A DNA stretch of 64,000 bases from Xaviernesmea oryzae (GTDB lineage Bacteria > Pseudomonadota > Alphaproteobacteria > Rhizobiales > Rhizobiaceae), in the NCBI RefSeq assembly GCF_900177415.1, contig NZ_FXAF01000011.1:372001-436000 (forward strand). The letters are read 5' to 3'. The notes beneath the pieces are model-generated. The model was not told the origin of the DNA, ran no database searches, and saw only the letters and a list, made by a program, of their open reading frames with translations. Both the position numbers and the translations under genes were made by a program. Numbering within the stretch: the first letter of the stretch is position 1; the number at the start of each line of letters is the position of its first letter. Positions 18,054-26,944 of this stretch are shown here, in pieces.

Positions 18054-18392
18054 TTAGATGGCGTCTATGCCGGTTTCACCGGTGCGGATGCGGATGACTT
18101 CCTCCACGTTGGAGACGAATATCTTGCCGTCTCCGATCCGTCCAGTCTGCGCGGCATTCCGGATAGCCTCGATGACCGCATCGGCATTCTCGTCCGCCAG
18201 GACGACCTCGACCTTCACCTTCGGCAGAAAGTCGACGACATATTCCGCGCCGCGATAGAGCTCCGTGTGGCCCTTCTGGCGGCCAAAACCCTTGGCCTCG
18301 GTCACGGTGATCCCCTGCAAGCCGACTTCCTGAAGGGCTTCCTTCACCTCGTCGAGCTTGAAAGGCTTGATGATCGCTTCGATCTTTTTCAT
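18054..18392 (-). CDS. glnB: Nitrogen regulatory protein PII
   Basis: 112 residues, canonical. The T-loop carries Tyr51 (GHTELYRGAEY), the uridylylation site, and the B-loop GRIGDGKIFV is intact near residue 82-91. PII senses 2-oxoglutarate and ATP/ADP and signals to GlnE and NtrB. It is the first gene before glnA on the minus strand, has a sigma54 promoter 60-75 bases upstream of its ATG, and TCTCCGC-rich complement (GCGGAGAGA) as ribosome binding site. Confidence 0.97.
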   Translation of the reverse strand: MKKIEAIIKPFKLDEVKEALQEVGLQGITVTEAKGFGRQKGHTELYRGAEYVVDFLPKVKVEVVLADENADAVIEAIRNAAQTGRIGDGKIFVSNVEEVIRIRTGETGIDAI

Positions 18393-18451
18393 GAGAAACT
18401 ATCTCTCCGCTTCTCCCTTGAAGCAGGCCTCTACCCGCTCGGCCATGCCAA

Positions 18452-18467
18452 TGCAGATATCGTGCCA
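18452..18467 (-). promoter_or_regulatory. Sigma54 (RpoN) promoter of glnB-glnA
   Basis: Minus strand TGGCACGATATCTGCA: GG and GC are exactly ten bases apart and TGGCAC is consensus for the -24 element. It lies 60 bases upstream of the glnB ATG, where a nitrogen-regulated promoter is expected. Confidence 0.88.
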
Positions 18468-18503
18468 AACTCCGGCGCCACATTCAAAAAGATAATGCGA
18501 TTT

Positions 18504-18650
18504 TGCACCAATTCCCCGCATAAGCGAGGGGCTCGTGGCAAAAATGTTTCCGCTTTGCCCGGATATTGTGCGCCGAAGTCCAAAAATCGGATTTTCTTGT
18601 CGATTTTCCGAAAGTTGAGCGGAGGTAAATCCGGATAGCGTAGTGGTGCA
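18504..18650 (-). promoter_or_regulatory. Candidate NtrC half-sites upstream of glnB
   Basis: TGCACCA at 18504-18510 and its inverse TGGTGCA at 18644-18650 (plus strand) match NtrC half-sites and lie about 40 and 180 bases upstream of the -24 element. Neither has a close partner half, so they are weak sites at best. The surrounding 18393-18735 gap holds no gene: it carries the glnB promoter and, on the other strand, the promoter of the NAD(P)HX repair gene. Confidence 0.35.
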
Positions 18651-18735
18651 AATTTAATCATTTGCTTAAATTTTAATCTGATTGCGCACCGGAAGGACGC
18701 TTGTTTTCCGATCATTCTTTCCGTTCAATAGCGGG

Positions 18736-20217
18736 ATGAACCTTTCGCTCGACCATATCCTTTTGACGCCCGAAGAAATGGCCTCAGCGGACGTCGCGTC
18801 GGCCCGGTCCGGCATCCCGTCCTTCGACCTGATGGAGCGGGCGGGGCAGGCGGTCGCAGCCGCCGCGCTCAAGCATTTCCCCGGTGCGCTCCGCTTCGTC
18901 GTGCTTTGCGGCCCGGGCAACAATGGCGGCGATGGCTACGTCGCAGCACGAGTGCTTGCCGAAGCCGGTGCATCCGTCGCCATCTTTCATATGGGCGATC
19001 CGGGAAAGCTGAAGGGCGATGCCGAACAGGCGCGCGACCTTTGCCGGCTGCCATCCGAACCGCTGGAGAACTACCGGCCGCAAACCGGCGATGTGATCGT
19101 CGATGCCCTCTTCGGCGCCGGTCTGACGCGCGCCGTGCCCGATATCGTCTCTGGTGTGATTCGCGCGGCCGATGATCTGGATATCCCCGTCCTTGCCGTC
19201 GATCTTCCTTCCGGCCTCTGCGGACGGCGGGGCGTGCCGCTCGGCGTGGCCTTCCGGGCGAGGCACACGATCACGTTCATGACCCGCAAGCCCGGTCATC
19301 TTCTGCTGCCGGGCCGGGCGCTGTGCGGCTATGTCGAAGTTTTCGATATCGGCATTCCGGCCCGCATCGTCCAATCCGTCGCCGGCAAGATAAGAGAGAA
19401 TGCGCCGGCGCTGTGGCAGGGCCTCCTGCCGGAGCCGGCAGGGGACACTCACAAGTACCGGCGCGGACATCTGGCGGTCTTTTCCGGGCCGGCAGGCAGG
19501 ACGGGAGCCGCACGGCTTTCGGCAATGGCGGGTTTGAAGGCCGGGGCGGGGCTCGTGACCGTCGTTTCCCCCGGCGATGCCATGCCCGTCAACGCCTCTT
19601 CGCTCACCGCGGTCATGCTGCATCAGGTCGATACGGACGGAGATCTCGAAAGCTGGCTGGGGACCGCGAAACTTGCCGCCTTCGTGCTCGGGCCGGGCTT
19701 CGGCATCGGAGAAAAGGCCCGGAAGTTCGCGCTGGCGCTGAAGGACCGGCCTCTGGTGCTCGACGCCGACGGCATCACATCTTTCAAGGACAATCCGCAG
19801 CAACTGTTCGATGCTTTCGCAGGCGGCGAAACCCGTCTGGTGCTGACGCCGCATGAGGGCGAGTTTTCCCGGCTCTTTCCCGATCTCGCCGCGGACGAAA
19901 ACCTGAGCAAGGTGGAGAAGGCGGCAAAAGCCGCAGAACGCGCCCACGCCGCGATCGTCTACAAAGGCGCCGACACGGTGATCGCGAGCCCCGACGGCCG
20001 CGCCTGCATCAATGCCAACGGCCCGCCCTGGCTTGCGACGGCCGGCTCCGGAGACGTGCTCTCCGGCATGATCGGCGCGCTGCTCGCCCAAGGCATGCCG
20101 GCTTTCGAGGCGGCCGCGGCGGGCGTCTATCTGCATGGCGAGGCGGCCAGGCGGGCGGGCAGGGGAATGACGGCCGAAGATCTTGCCGCCCATGCGGGCG
20201 TCGGGATCGACGCCTAG
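18736..20217 (+). CDS. nnr: Bifunctional NAD(P)H-hydrate repair enzyme (epimerase + dehydratase)
   Basis: 493 residues. The N-terminal YjeF_N epimerase domain (about 1-215) has GPGNNGGDGYVAARVL and VDALFGAGL; the C-terminal carbohydrate-kinase-like dehydratase domain (about 225-490) has HKYRRGHLAVFSGP, GPGFG, and the catalytic-region TAGSGDVLSGMIGALL. It restores NADHX and NADPHX. The frame is open from 18682, but ATG 18736 gives the conventional N-terminus (LLTPEEMASAD). It is divergent from glnB and its last four bases overlap the end of the convergent DUF72 gene. Confidence 0.94.
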   Translation: MNLSLDHILLTPEEMASADVASARSGIPSFDLMERAGQAVAAAALKHFPGALRFVVLCGPGNNGGDGYVAARVLAEAGASVAIFHMGDPGKLKGDAEQARDLCRLPSEPLENYRPQTGDVIVDALFGAGLTRAVPDIVSGVIRAADDLDIPVLAVDLPSGLCGRRGVPLGVAFRARHTITFMTRKPGHLLLPGRALCGYVEVFDIGIPARIVQSVAGKIRENAPALWQGLLPEPAGDTHKYRRGHLAVFSGPAGRTGAARLSAMAGLKAGAGLVTVVSPGDAMPVNASSLTAVMLHQVDTDGDLESWLGTAKLAAFVLGPGFGIGEKARKFALALKDRPLVLDADGITSFKDNPQQLFDAFAGGETRLVLTPHEGEFSRLFPDLAADENLSKVEKAAKAAERAHAAIVYKGADTVIASPDGRACINANGPPWLATAGSGDVLSGMIGALLAQGMPAFEAAAAGVYLHGEAARRAGRGMTAEDLAAHAGVGIDA

Positions 20218-21026
20218 TCCTTGCCTTCCAGCAGTTCGCGCATCGCGATCGCGCCGTAAGGCGCGTTCACCTTCCCTTCATGGATGAAGAAGGCAAAGAC
20301 ATCGCGCGGCTTCTTCTCGACCTTGCGGGCTGCATCGATCAGCGGCAGGTCGTCCGGCACGCCACCCTCGGCCCAGGTTTCGAGCCGCTTCGCCCAGGCC
20401 TTCATATCTTTTTCCGGATAGCAGGTCTTGATGTCGTCCGAACCCTTCTGCAGACGGGCATAGACGAAATCCGCCGTCACGTCGGCGACCATCGGATACT
20501 CGAAATGATCGGCACAGACCGGTGCGATACTGTATTTGGAAAGCAGCGCGACGAATTCTGGCACCTTGAAACTGTCGTGACGCACTTCCACCACATGGGT
20601 CAGCTTCAGTCCGTCCAGCCTGTTCGGCAGCAGTTTCAGAAAGGCTTCGAAATCGTCCGGCTCGAATTTCTTGGTCGGCGCGAACTGCCAGAGCAGCGGA
20701 CCGAGATGGTCGCCAAGCTCCGTCAGGCCCTGGCCTAGGAACTTCTCGATCGATTCCCCCGCCTCCGCCAGAACCTTGCGGTTGGTGGTGAAACGGCTCG
20801 CCTTCAGCGAAAATATGAAACCTTCCGGCACGTCGGCCGCCCATTTCGCGAAGGTTTCGGGCTTCTGCGAACCGTAATAGGTGCCGTTGACCTCGATGAC
20901 CTTGAGCTTGCTCGCGGCATATTCGAGCTGCTTCTTCTTCGGCAGTTTTTCCGGATAGAACGTGCCTTCCCACGGCTCGAAGGTCCAGCCGCCGATGCCC
21001 GTCCGAATAGTGCCGGCTTTGGTCAT
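20214..21026 (-). CDS. DUF72 domain-containing protein (YecE-like)
   Basis: 270 residues. The family pattern is clear: IRTGIGGWTFEPW at the start, FYPEKLPKKKQLEYAASKL, EVNGTYYGSQKPETF, LWQFAPTK, and VEVRHDSF near residue 165. DUF72 proteins form a TIM-like barrel and have no proven activity. The gene starts 22 bases after the uvrA stop on the same strand, so it is probably transcribed from the uvrA promoter and its LexA box. A second DUF72 paralogue (53210-54127) is also downstream of a LexA-boxed repair gene. It ends in a four-base convergent overlap with the NAD(P)HX repair gene. Confidence 0.9.
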   Translation of the reverse strand: MTKAGTIRTGIGGWTFEPWEGTFYPEKLPKKKQLEYAASKLKVIEVNGTYYGSQKPETFAKWAADVPEGFIFSLKASRFTTNRKVLAEAGESIEKFLGQGLTELGDHLGPLLWQFAPTKKFEPDDFEAFLKLLPNRLDGLKLTHVVEVRHDSFKVPEFVALLSKYSIAPVCADHFEYPMVADVTADFVYARLQKGSDDIKTCYPEKDMKAWAKRLETWAEGGVPDDLPLIDAARKVEKKPRDVFAFFIHEGKVNAPYGAIAMRELLEGKD

Positions 21027-21048
21027 AAACTCCTCCCGATGCGGATGA

Positions 21049-23982
21049 CTATTCCGCCGCTTCCACCTTTTTTGCCGGCCGGCGCTCCAGCAGCTCTTTC
21101 AGGAACTGGCCGGTATAGGACCGCTTTTCCTTGACGATCTGCTCCGGCGTGCCTGCCGCGACGATCTCGCCGCCGCCCGTGCCGCCTTCCGGACCGATGT
21201 CGATGATCCAGTCGGCCGTCTTGATGACTTCGAGATTGTGCTCGATCACCACGACGGAATTGCCCTGGTTCACCAGCTCGTGCAGCATTTCCAGGAGCTT
21301 GGCGACGTCATGGAAGTGCAGGCCGGTCGTCGGCTCGTCGAGGATATAGAGCGTGCGGCCGGTCGAACGTTTCGACAGTTCCTTGGCTAGCTTGACGCGC
21401 TGCGCCTCGCCACCCGAAAGCGTGTTGGCCTGCTGGCCGACCTTGATATAGCCGAGACCCACGTCGAAGAGCGACTGCAGCTTGTCGCGCACCGCCGGCA
21501 CCGCGGAGAAGAACTCGACGCCTTCCTCCACCGTCATGTCCAGCACGTCGGCAATCGACTTGCCCTTGAAGGTGACGTCCAGCGTCTCGCGATTGTAGCG
21601 CTTGCCGTGGCAGACGTCACAGGTGACGTAGACGTCCGGCAGGAAGTGCATCTCGATCTTGATGACGCCGTCGCCCTGGCAGGCCTCGCAGCGTCCGCCC
21701 TTGACGTTGAAGGAGAACCGGCCGGGCTGATAGCCACGCGCCTTGGCCTCCGGGAGCCCCGCGAACCAGTCGCGGATCGGCGTGAAGGCGCCGGTATAGG
21801 TCGCCGGGTTGGAACGCGGCGTGCGGCCGATCGGCGACTGGTCGATGTCGATCACCTTGTCGATGAACTCGAAGCCGTCGATCTTGTCGTGTTCGGCCGG
21901 AATTTCCCGCGCGCCCATGACCCGACGCGCGGCCGCTTTGTAAAGCGTCTCGATCAGGAAGGTGGACTTGCCGCCGCCGGAAACCCCGGTCACCGCCGTG
22001 AAGACGCCGAGCGGCACGGATGCCGTGACATTCTTCAGATTGTTTCCGCGCGCGCCGAAAACCTTGATCTCCTTGCCCTTCTTCGGCTTGCGGCGTTCGG
22101 CCGGCACCGGCACGCCGAGCTCGCCCGAGAGATATTTGCCGGTCAGCGACTTCGGATTGGCCATAACCTCGTTCGGCGAACCCTGCGCGACGACGGTGCC
22201 GCCATGAATGCCGGCGGCCGGTCCGATATCGACGACATAGTCAGCCGTCAGGATCGCGTCCTCGTCGTGCTCGACGACGATCACCGTATTGCCGATATCG
22301 CGCAGGTGCTTCAGCGTGTCGAGCAGCCGGGCATTGTCGCGCTGGTGCAGGCCGATAGAAGGCTCGTCGAGCACGTAGAGCACGCCCGTGAGGCCCGAGC
22401 CGATTTGCGAGGCGAGCCGGATGCGCTGGCTCTCGCCGCCGGAAAGCGTGCCGGAATTCCGGGACAGGCTCAGGTAATCGAGGCCGACATCGTTCAGGAA
22501 CCGCAGGCGCTCGCGAATTTCCTTCAGAATGCGCACTGCAATCTCGTTCTGCTTGGCATTCAGCTCGGCAGGCAGCACTTCGAACCAGTCGCGCGCCGCC
22601 TTGATCGACATGTCGGTGACTTCGCCGATATGCAGCTTGTTGATCTTGACCGCCAGCGCTTCCGGCTTCAGGCGATAGCCGTTGCAGGCCGGGCAGGGGG
22701 CCGCCGACATGTAGCGTTCGATATCCTCGCGCGCCCAGGCGGAATCCGTTTCCTTCCAGCGGCGTTCGAGGTTCGGCACGATGCCTTCGAAGTTCTTCAC
22801 CGTCTTGTAGGAGCGGGCGCCATCGGCGTAATGGAACTCGATCTTTTCCTCGGTCCCGTGCAGGATCGCCTTCTGCGCCTCCTCGGAAAGCTCGTTCCAG
22901 CGGTTCGAGAGCTTGAAGCCGAAGGTCTTGCCGAGCGCCTCCAGGGTCTGGTTGTAATAGGGCGATGTGGATTTCGCCCATGGCGAGATCGCCCCGTCGC
23001 GCAGCGTGCGGGCAGGTTCCGGCACGATCAGCGCCTCATCGACCTTCTGCTGCGAGCCGAGGCCGTCGCAGGTCGGGCAGGCGCCGAAGGGGTTGTTGAA
23101 CGAGAAGAGCCGCGGCTCGATTTCCGGAATGGTGAAGCCTGAAACCGGGCAGGCGAATTTTTCCGAAAACAGCACGCGTTCATGCGTCTCGTTGAGCGAC
23201 TTGTTGGCCGAGCCGCCGGCTGCGGTCTCCTCAGGCGGCAGCGGCTTGTCGGCGAATTCCGCGACCGCCAGCCCGTCGGCGAGCTTCAGCGAGGTTTCGA
23301 GACTGTCCGCAAGGCGCGCGCCGATATCGGGCCGCACCACGAGACGGTCCACCACCACGTCGATATCGTGCTTGTATTTCTTGTCGAGCGCCGGAACGTC
23401 GGCGATCTCGTAGAACTGGCCGTCGACCTTGACGCGCTGAAACCCCTTTTTCATCAGGTCGGCGAGTTCCTTCTTGTACTCGCCCTTGCGGCCGCGGATC
23501 ATCGGCGCGAGGATATAAAGGCGCGTCCCCTCATCGAAGGAAAGCACGCGGTCGACCATCTGGCTCACCGTCTGGCTTTCGATCGGCAGGCCCGTCGCCG
23601 GCGAATAGGGCACGCCGACGCGGGCGAAAAGCAGGCGCATGTAGTCGTAGATTTCGGTGACGGTGCCGACGGTCGAACGCGGGTTGCGCGAAGTCGTCTT
23701 CTGCTCGATCGAAATTGCCGGAGAAAGCCCGTCGATCTGGTCGACGTCCGGCTTCTGCATCATCTCCAGAAACTGCCTTGCGTAGGCCGAGAGGCTTTCC
23801 ACGTAGCGGCGCTGCCCCTCGGCATAGATCGTGTCGAAGGCGAGCGACGATTTGCCCGAGCCGGAAAGGCCCGTCATGACGATCAGCGAATTGCGCGGCA
23901 GATCGAGATCGATGCCCTTCAAATTGTGCTCGCGCGCACCACGTATGGAAATGGTCTTCAGTTCACTCATCGTCATACTCAT
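21049..23982 (-). CDS. uvrA: Excinuclease ABC subunit A
   Basis: 977 residues (973 if the ATG at 23970, giving MSELKTISIRGA, is used; neither start has a strong Shine-Dalgarno). UvrA recognises bulky lesions and loads UvrB. Both ABC cassettes are intact: Walker A GLSGSGKSSLAF near residue 40 and GVSGGGKSTFLIE near 665, two LSGGE signatures, and zinc-finger cysteines in CPACNGYRLKPEAL and CEACQGDG...CDVCHGKRY. It is divergent from ssb across a gap with a LexA box. Confidence 0.97.
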   Translation of the reverse strand: MSMTMSELKTISIRGAREHNLKGIDLDLPRNSLIVMTGLSGSGKSSLAFDTIYAEGQRRYVESLSAYARQFLEMMQKPDVDQIDGLSPAISIEQKTTSRNPRSTVGTVTEIYDYMRLLFARVGVPYSPATGLPIESQTVSQMVDRVLSFDEGTRLYILAPMIRGRKGEYKKELADLMKKGFQRVKVDGQFYEIADVPALDKKYKHDIDVVVDRLVVRPDIGARLADSLETSLKLADGLAVAEFADKPLPPEETAAGGSANKSLNETHERVLFSEKFACPVSGFTIPEIEPRLFSFNNPFGACPTCDGLGSQQKVDEALIVPEPARTLRDGAISPWAKSTSPYYNQTLEALGKTFGFKLSNRWNELSEEAQKAILHGTEEKIEFHYADGARSYKTVKNFEGIVPNLERRWKETDSAWAREDIERYMSAAPCPACNGYRLKPEALAVKINKLHIGEVTDMSIKAARDWFEVLPAELNAKQNEIAVRILKEIRERLRFLNDVGLDYLSLSRNSGTLSGGESQRIRLASQIGSGLTGVLYVLDEPSIGLHQRDNARLLDTLKHLRDIGNTVIVVEHDEDAILTADYVVDIGPAAGIHGGTVVAQGSPNEVMANPKSLTGKYLSGELGVPVPAERRKPKKGKEIKVFGARGNNLKNVTASVPLGVFTAVTGVSGGGKSTFLIETLYKAAARRVMGAREIPAEHDKIDGFEFIDKVIDIDQSPIGRTPRSNPATYTGAFTPIRDWFAGLPEAKARGYQPGRFSFNVKGGRCEACQGDGVIKIEMHFLPDVYVTCDVCHGKRYNRETLDVTFKGKSIADVLDMTVEEGVEFFSAVPAVRDKLQSLFDVGLGYIKVGQQANTLSGGEAQRVKLAKELSKRSTGRTLYILDEPTTGLHFHDVAKLLEMLHELVNQGNSVVVIEHNLEVIKTADWIIDIGPEGGTGGGEIVAAGTPEQIVKEKRSYTGQFLKELLERRPAKKVEAAE

Positions 23983-24094
23983 CGGGGGGAGGATCGAAGG
24001 TCCTTATGTAGTGATTGATGCGCGCGTGTCGAGACGAAACTGCTGCGATGCAGCGCCGTTCCGAGTCGGTTGACAGCACTATAGGAATAAATTA

Positions 24095-24109
24095 GAACAA
24101 ATAAAGAAC
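24095..24109. promoter_or_regulatory. LexA (SOS) box between uvrA and ssb
   Basis: GAAC-N7-GAAC on the plus strand, i.e. GTTC-N7-GTTC on the minus strand, the direct-repeat LexA operator typical of alphaproteobacteria. It lies 113 bases from the uvrA start and 108 from the ssb start, so it can control both. Confidence 0.85.
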
Positions 24110-24217
24110 AAATTTGCCTGTGGATTAAAAATCATCGGCACCCACCGGATCGGACCGATGGGTTAAAGTGCAGGGATTGGTTTAGGGCCGCGGAATGCGG
24201 CGGACAAGGTGAAAATT

Positions 24218-24781
24218 ATGGCTGGTAGCGTGAACAAGGTCATCCTGGTGGGAAATGTCGGAGCCGATCCGGAAATCCGCCGCACCCAGGACGGCCGGCC
24301 GATCGCCAACCTGCGAATTGCGACCTCCGAGACCTGGCGTGACCGCAATTCGGGCGAGCGCCGTGAAAAGACCGAGTGGCACAACGTCGTCGTCTTCAAC
24401 GAAGGGCTCTGCAAGGTCGTGGAGCAGTATGTGAAGAAGGGCGCCAAGCTCTATGTCGAGGGCCAGTTGCAGACCCGCAAGTGGCAGGACCAGAGCGGCA
24501 ACGACCGCTACACGACGGAAGTGGTGCTGCAGGGCTTCAACTCGACCCTGACCATGCTGGATGGTCGTGGCGAAGGCGGTGGCGATCGTGGTGGTTACGG
24601 CGGCGGTGGCGGTCGCGTCGGCAGTGATTTCGGCGGCGGCGACGATTTCGGTGGCGGTTATGGTGGCGGAAACGACTACGACCGCCGGCCGGCCGGCGGG
24701 GCGAACCGTGGCGGCGGTGGCAATCAGCCGCCGGCCGGCGGCAATTTCTCGCGCGATCTCGACGACGACATTCCGTTCTGA
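24218..24781 (+). CDS. ssb: Single-stranded DNA-binding protein
   Basis: 187 residues. The OB fold covers about residues 1-112 (SVNKVILVGNVGADPEIRRT, EWHNVVVFNEGL, LYVEGQLQTRKW), then a glycine-rich linker and the acidic partner-binding tip DDDIPF. The start at 24218 is chosen because AAGGTGA sits six bases ahead; the frame also has an ATG three codons earlier. It is the classical divergent partner of uvrA and shares the LexA box. Confidence 0.96.
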   Translation: MAGSVNKVILVGNVGADPEIRRTQDGRPIANLRIATSETWRDRNSGERREKTEWHNVVVFNEGLCKVVEQYVKKGAKLYVEGQLQTRKWQDQSGNDRYTTEVVLQGFNSTLTMLDGRGEGGGDRGGYGGGGGRVGSDFGGGDDFGGGYGGGNDYDRRPAGGANRGGGGNQPPAGGNFSRDLDDDIPF

Positions 24782-24825
24782 TCCCAGGCGCCCGGTCTGC
24801 CGTCGGGCATCCATTGCGTTTCGAT

Positions 24826-24857
24826 ATTCGGGGAAAGCGTTCGCGCTTTCCCCGAAT
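24826..24857. terminator. Perfect 14-bp hairpin with TTCG loop between convergent genes
   Basis: ATTCGGGGAAAGCG and its exact complement flank a TTCG tetraloop. It lies 44 bases after the ssb stop and 4 bases before the end of the convergent HPP-CBS gene, so it can act as a bidirectional terminator although no T-run follows. The length and perfection also fit an interspersed palindromic repeat unit. Confidence 0.6.
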
Positions 24858-24861
24858 GCGT

Positions 24862-26007
24862 TCAGGCGGCTGCCTTGTCGGCCAGCATGGACACCATCAC
24901 GTCGGATTGCGACAGGATGCCGACCAGCTTGTTGTTCTCCCGCGTCACCGGCAGGTAATGCAGGCCTTGCTCGGCGAAGATGATCATCGCGTCGGCGACC
25001 GGCGTATTGGGGCGGACGGTTTTCACCGGCGTCGTCATGATGTCCTTCACCGTATCGTTCGGAGCGCTCGCGCCCGATAGAACAAGCCGCAGTCGCTGGC
25101 CGAAGCCGATTCTCGGCCGCCCGTTGACCCAGTGCGCCTTGTCGAGAAAATCCGTCTGGGTGACGATGCCGACGACTTCGGCGCGGTCGTTGGTCACCGG
25201 CAGGGCCTTGAAATGGTGGGCGCGCATCAGGTCGTGCGCTTCCTTCAGCGTGTTGTCGGGCGCCACGGCCACCACGTCGCGCGACATGATGCTGGCGCAG
25301 TCGAAATAGCCGGCGCGGCGGCGATAGGATCGCAGTTCCGTGCGCCGCAGGATCGTTTCGAGATCGTCGCGGTCGATATCGAGGAACTCGTCATATTCCT
25401 TCAGCACGTCGTCCAGGTCCGCAGAGGTGAAACCGATGCGCTGAAGGGGGGCAGGATCCTTGGTGCCGTGGTCGGTCGACAATCTCACCGCGTGCGGATA
25501 GCTGCGGCCGGTCAGGTTGTTGAAGATCAGAGCCAGCACGACGAGAGCGAGCGAATTGCCGGCGACCGGCCACAGCACGAAACCGTAACCCAGTTCATGG
25601 ATGGCCGGCCCGCCGAGCACGGCGGTGAGCGCGATCGCGCCGCTCGGCGGATGCAGGCAGCGGAACGTCATCATCGCCGCAATCGCCACGCTGATCGCTA
25701 CGGCCGAGGCGAGGAACGGATCGCCGACGACGAGCGCTACGGTGACCCCGACGAGAGCCGAGACGATATTGCCGCAAAGGATCGACCAGGGCTGCGCGAG
25801 CGGGCTCGAAGGAACGGCGAACAGCAGGACGGCCGAGGCGCCCATCGGCGCGATCAGGGCCGGAAGCGACGCATCGGCCCGCAAAGCGAGGCTCCCCGCC
25901 AGTCCGGTCGCCAGGATGCCTATCAGGGCGCCGAGGGCGGCACGCAACCTTTCCCTGGGACTGACGGGCATGGTGTCGGGCAGAAGCCGCTGCAACATAT
26001 GTCGCAT
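24862..26007 (-). CDS. HPP-family membrane protein with CBS domain pair
   Basis: 381 residues. N-terminal HPP domain with four to five membrane segments (residues about 20-175), including the naming motif FRCLHPPSGAIAL near residue 118, then a linker and two CBS domains (about 240-375: IMSRDVVAVAPDNTLKEA and IMTTPVKTVRPNTPVADA). HPP proteins are linked to nitrite transport in cyanobacteria and plants; CBS pairs bind adenosyl ligands. The role here is unproven. The frame is open to 26070, but ATG 26007 begins the first plausible N-terminus. It lies 79 bases behind marC, same strand. Confidence 0.87.
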   Translation of the reverse strand: MRHMLQRLLPDTMPVSPRERLRAALGALIGILATGLAGSLALRADASLPALIAPMGASAVLLFAVPSSPLAQPWSILCGNIVSALVGVTVALVVGDPFLASAVAISVAIAAMMTFRCLHPPSGAIALTAVLGGPAIHELGYGFVLWPVAGNSLALVVLALIFNNLTGRSYPHAVRLSTDHGTKDPAPLQRIGFTSADLDDVLKEYDEFLDIDRDDLETILRRTELRSYRRRAGYFDCASIMSRDVVAVAPDNTLKEAHDLMRAHHFKALPVTNDRAEVVGIVTQTDFLDKAHWVNGRPRIGFGQRLRLVLSGASAPNDTVKDIMTTPVKTVRPNTPVADAMIIFAEQGLHYLPVTRENNKLVGILSQSDVMVSMLADKAAA

Positions 26008-26086
26008 TGATGCAAAACCTTTGATTCCGTTCGGTGCGCCGGCTTTTAGCAGAAAACGCCGATCCGTCATGCGGTTCTTGCAGCTT

Positions 26087-26716
26087 TCACAGATTGAACG
26101 CCGAGCGCACGCCGTCGACCACGAACTGGACCGAGAGGGCGGCGAGAATGACCCCGAGCAGGCGGGTGAGGATGGCCCGGCCGGTGACGCCGAGGAACCG
26201 GTCGAGCCGTTCGGCGACCAGGAGGGTGACGTAGACGAGCGCCATGATCAGCGCGATGACGCCGATCAGCAGCGCCCGGTCGGCGGGGCCGGGGAAAGTG
26301 CCGGCGAGCAGCACCGTGGCGGAGATCGCGCCCGGCCCGGCGATCAGCGGCAGGGCGAGCGGAAAGACCGCGATATTGTGGATATGGTCGATGGTGATTG
26401 CCGTCTGGGAGGTCTTTTCCTTCCGTTCCTGGCGCCGTTCGAAGACCATTTCGAAGGAGATCCAGAAGAGCAGCATGCCGCCGGCGATGCGGAAGGCGCC
26501 GATCGAGATGCCGAGAAGCCCGAGCACGCTCGAGCCGAAGAGCGCGAAGACGGCCAGTATGCCGAAGGCGATCAGCGAGCCGCGGAAAGCGACCTGGCGG
26601 CGCTGAGGCGCCGTCATGCCGACGGTGAGGCCGAGGAAGACCGGGGCGAGCCCCGGCGGATCGAGTGTCACGAGCATCGTCGTGAGCGCATTGATCAGCA
26701 TGTCAGGCGTTGCCAT
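26087..26716 (-). CDS. MarC-family integral membrane protein
   Basis: 209 residues from ATG 26716 (MATPDMLINALTTMLVTLDPPGLAPVF split over the first 27 residues); six membrane segments with a hydrophilic loop RRQERKEKTSQTAI near residue 110 and the family stretch FPLALPLIAGPGAIS. MarC proteins are not proven antibiotic-resistance determinants and their substrate is unknown. The open frame runs upstream to 26797 but that part lacks family character. Followed by the HPP-CBS gene, divergent from gyrA. Confidence 0.87.
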   Translation of the reverse strand: MATPDMLINALTTMLVTLDPPGLAPVFLGLTVGMTAPQRRQVAFRGSLIAFGILAVFALFGSSVLGLLGISIGAFRIAGGMLLFWISFEMVFERRQERKEKTSQTAITIDHIHNIAVFPLALPLIAGPGAISATVLLAGTFPGPADRALLIGVIALIMALVYVTLLVAERLDRFLGVTGRAILTRLLGVILAALSVQFVVDGVRSAFNL

Positions 26717-26944
26717 ATCTTCCCCCGTCTGGCTGCAATTCTTGCAGTCTCGTGCGAAGATTGTTAGGACAGGCGCGCGGTTTAGGGAAGCCTGCAACGG
26801 GCTTTTGAAAATAAGGCGTCATCCTGCCAAAGATGCCTGGAAAACACCGCAAAAACTGTTCAAAACCATGGTGGAAATTGGCGCTCGGAACCGCTTTCCG
26901 CTATAAAACAACCAACTGATTCCGAACAGAGATCGTGATCCGAT

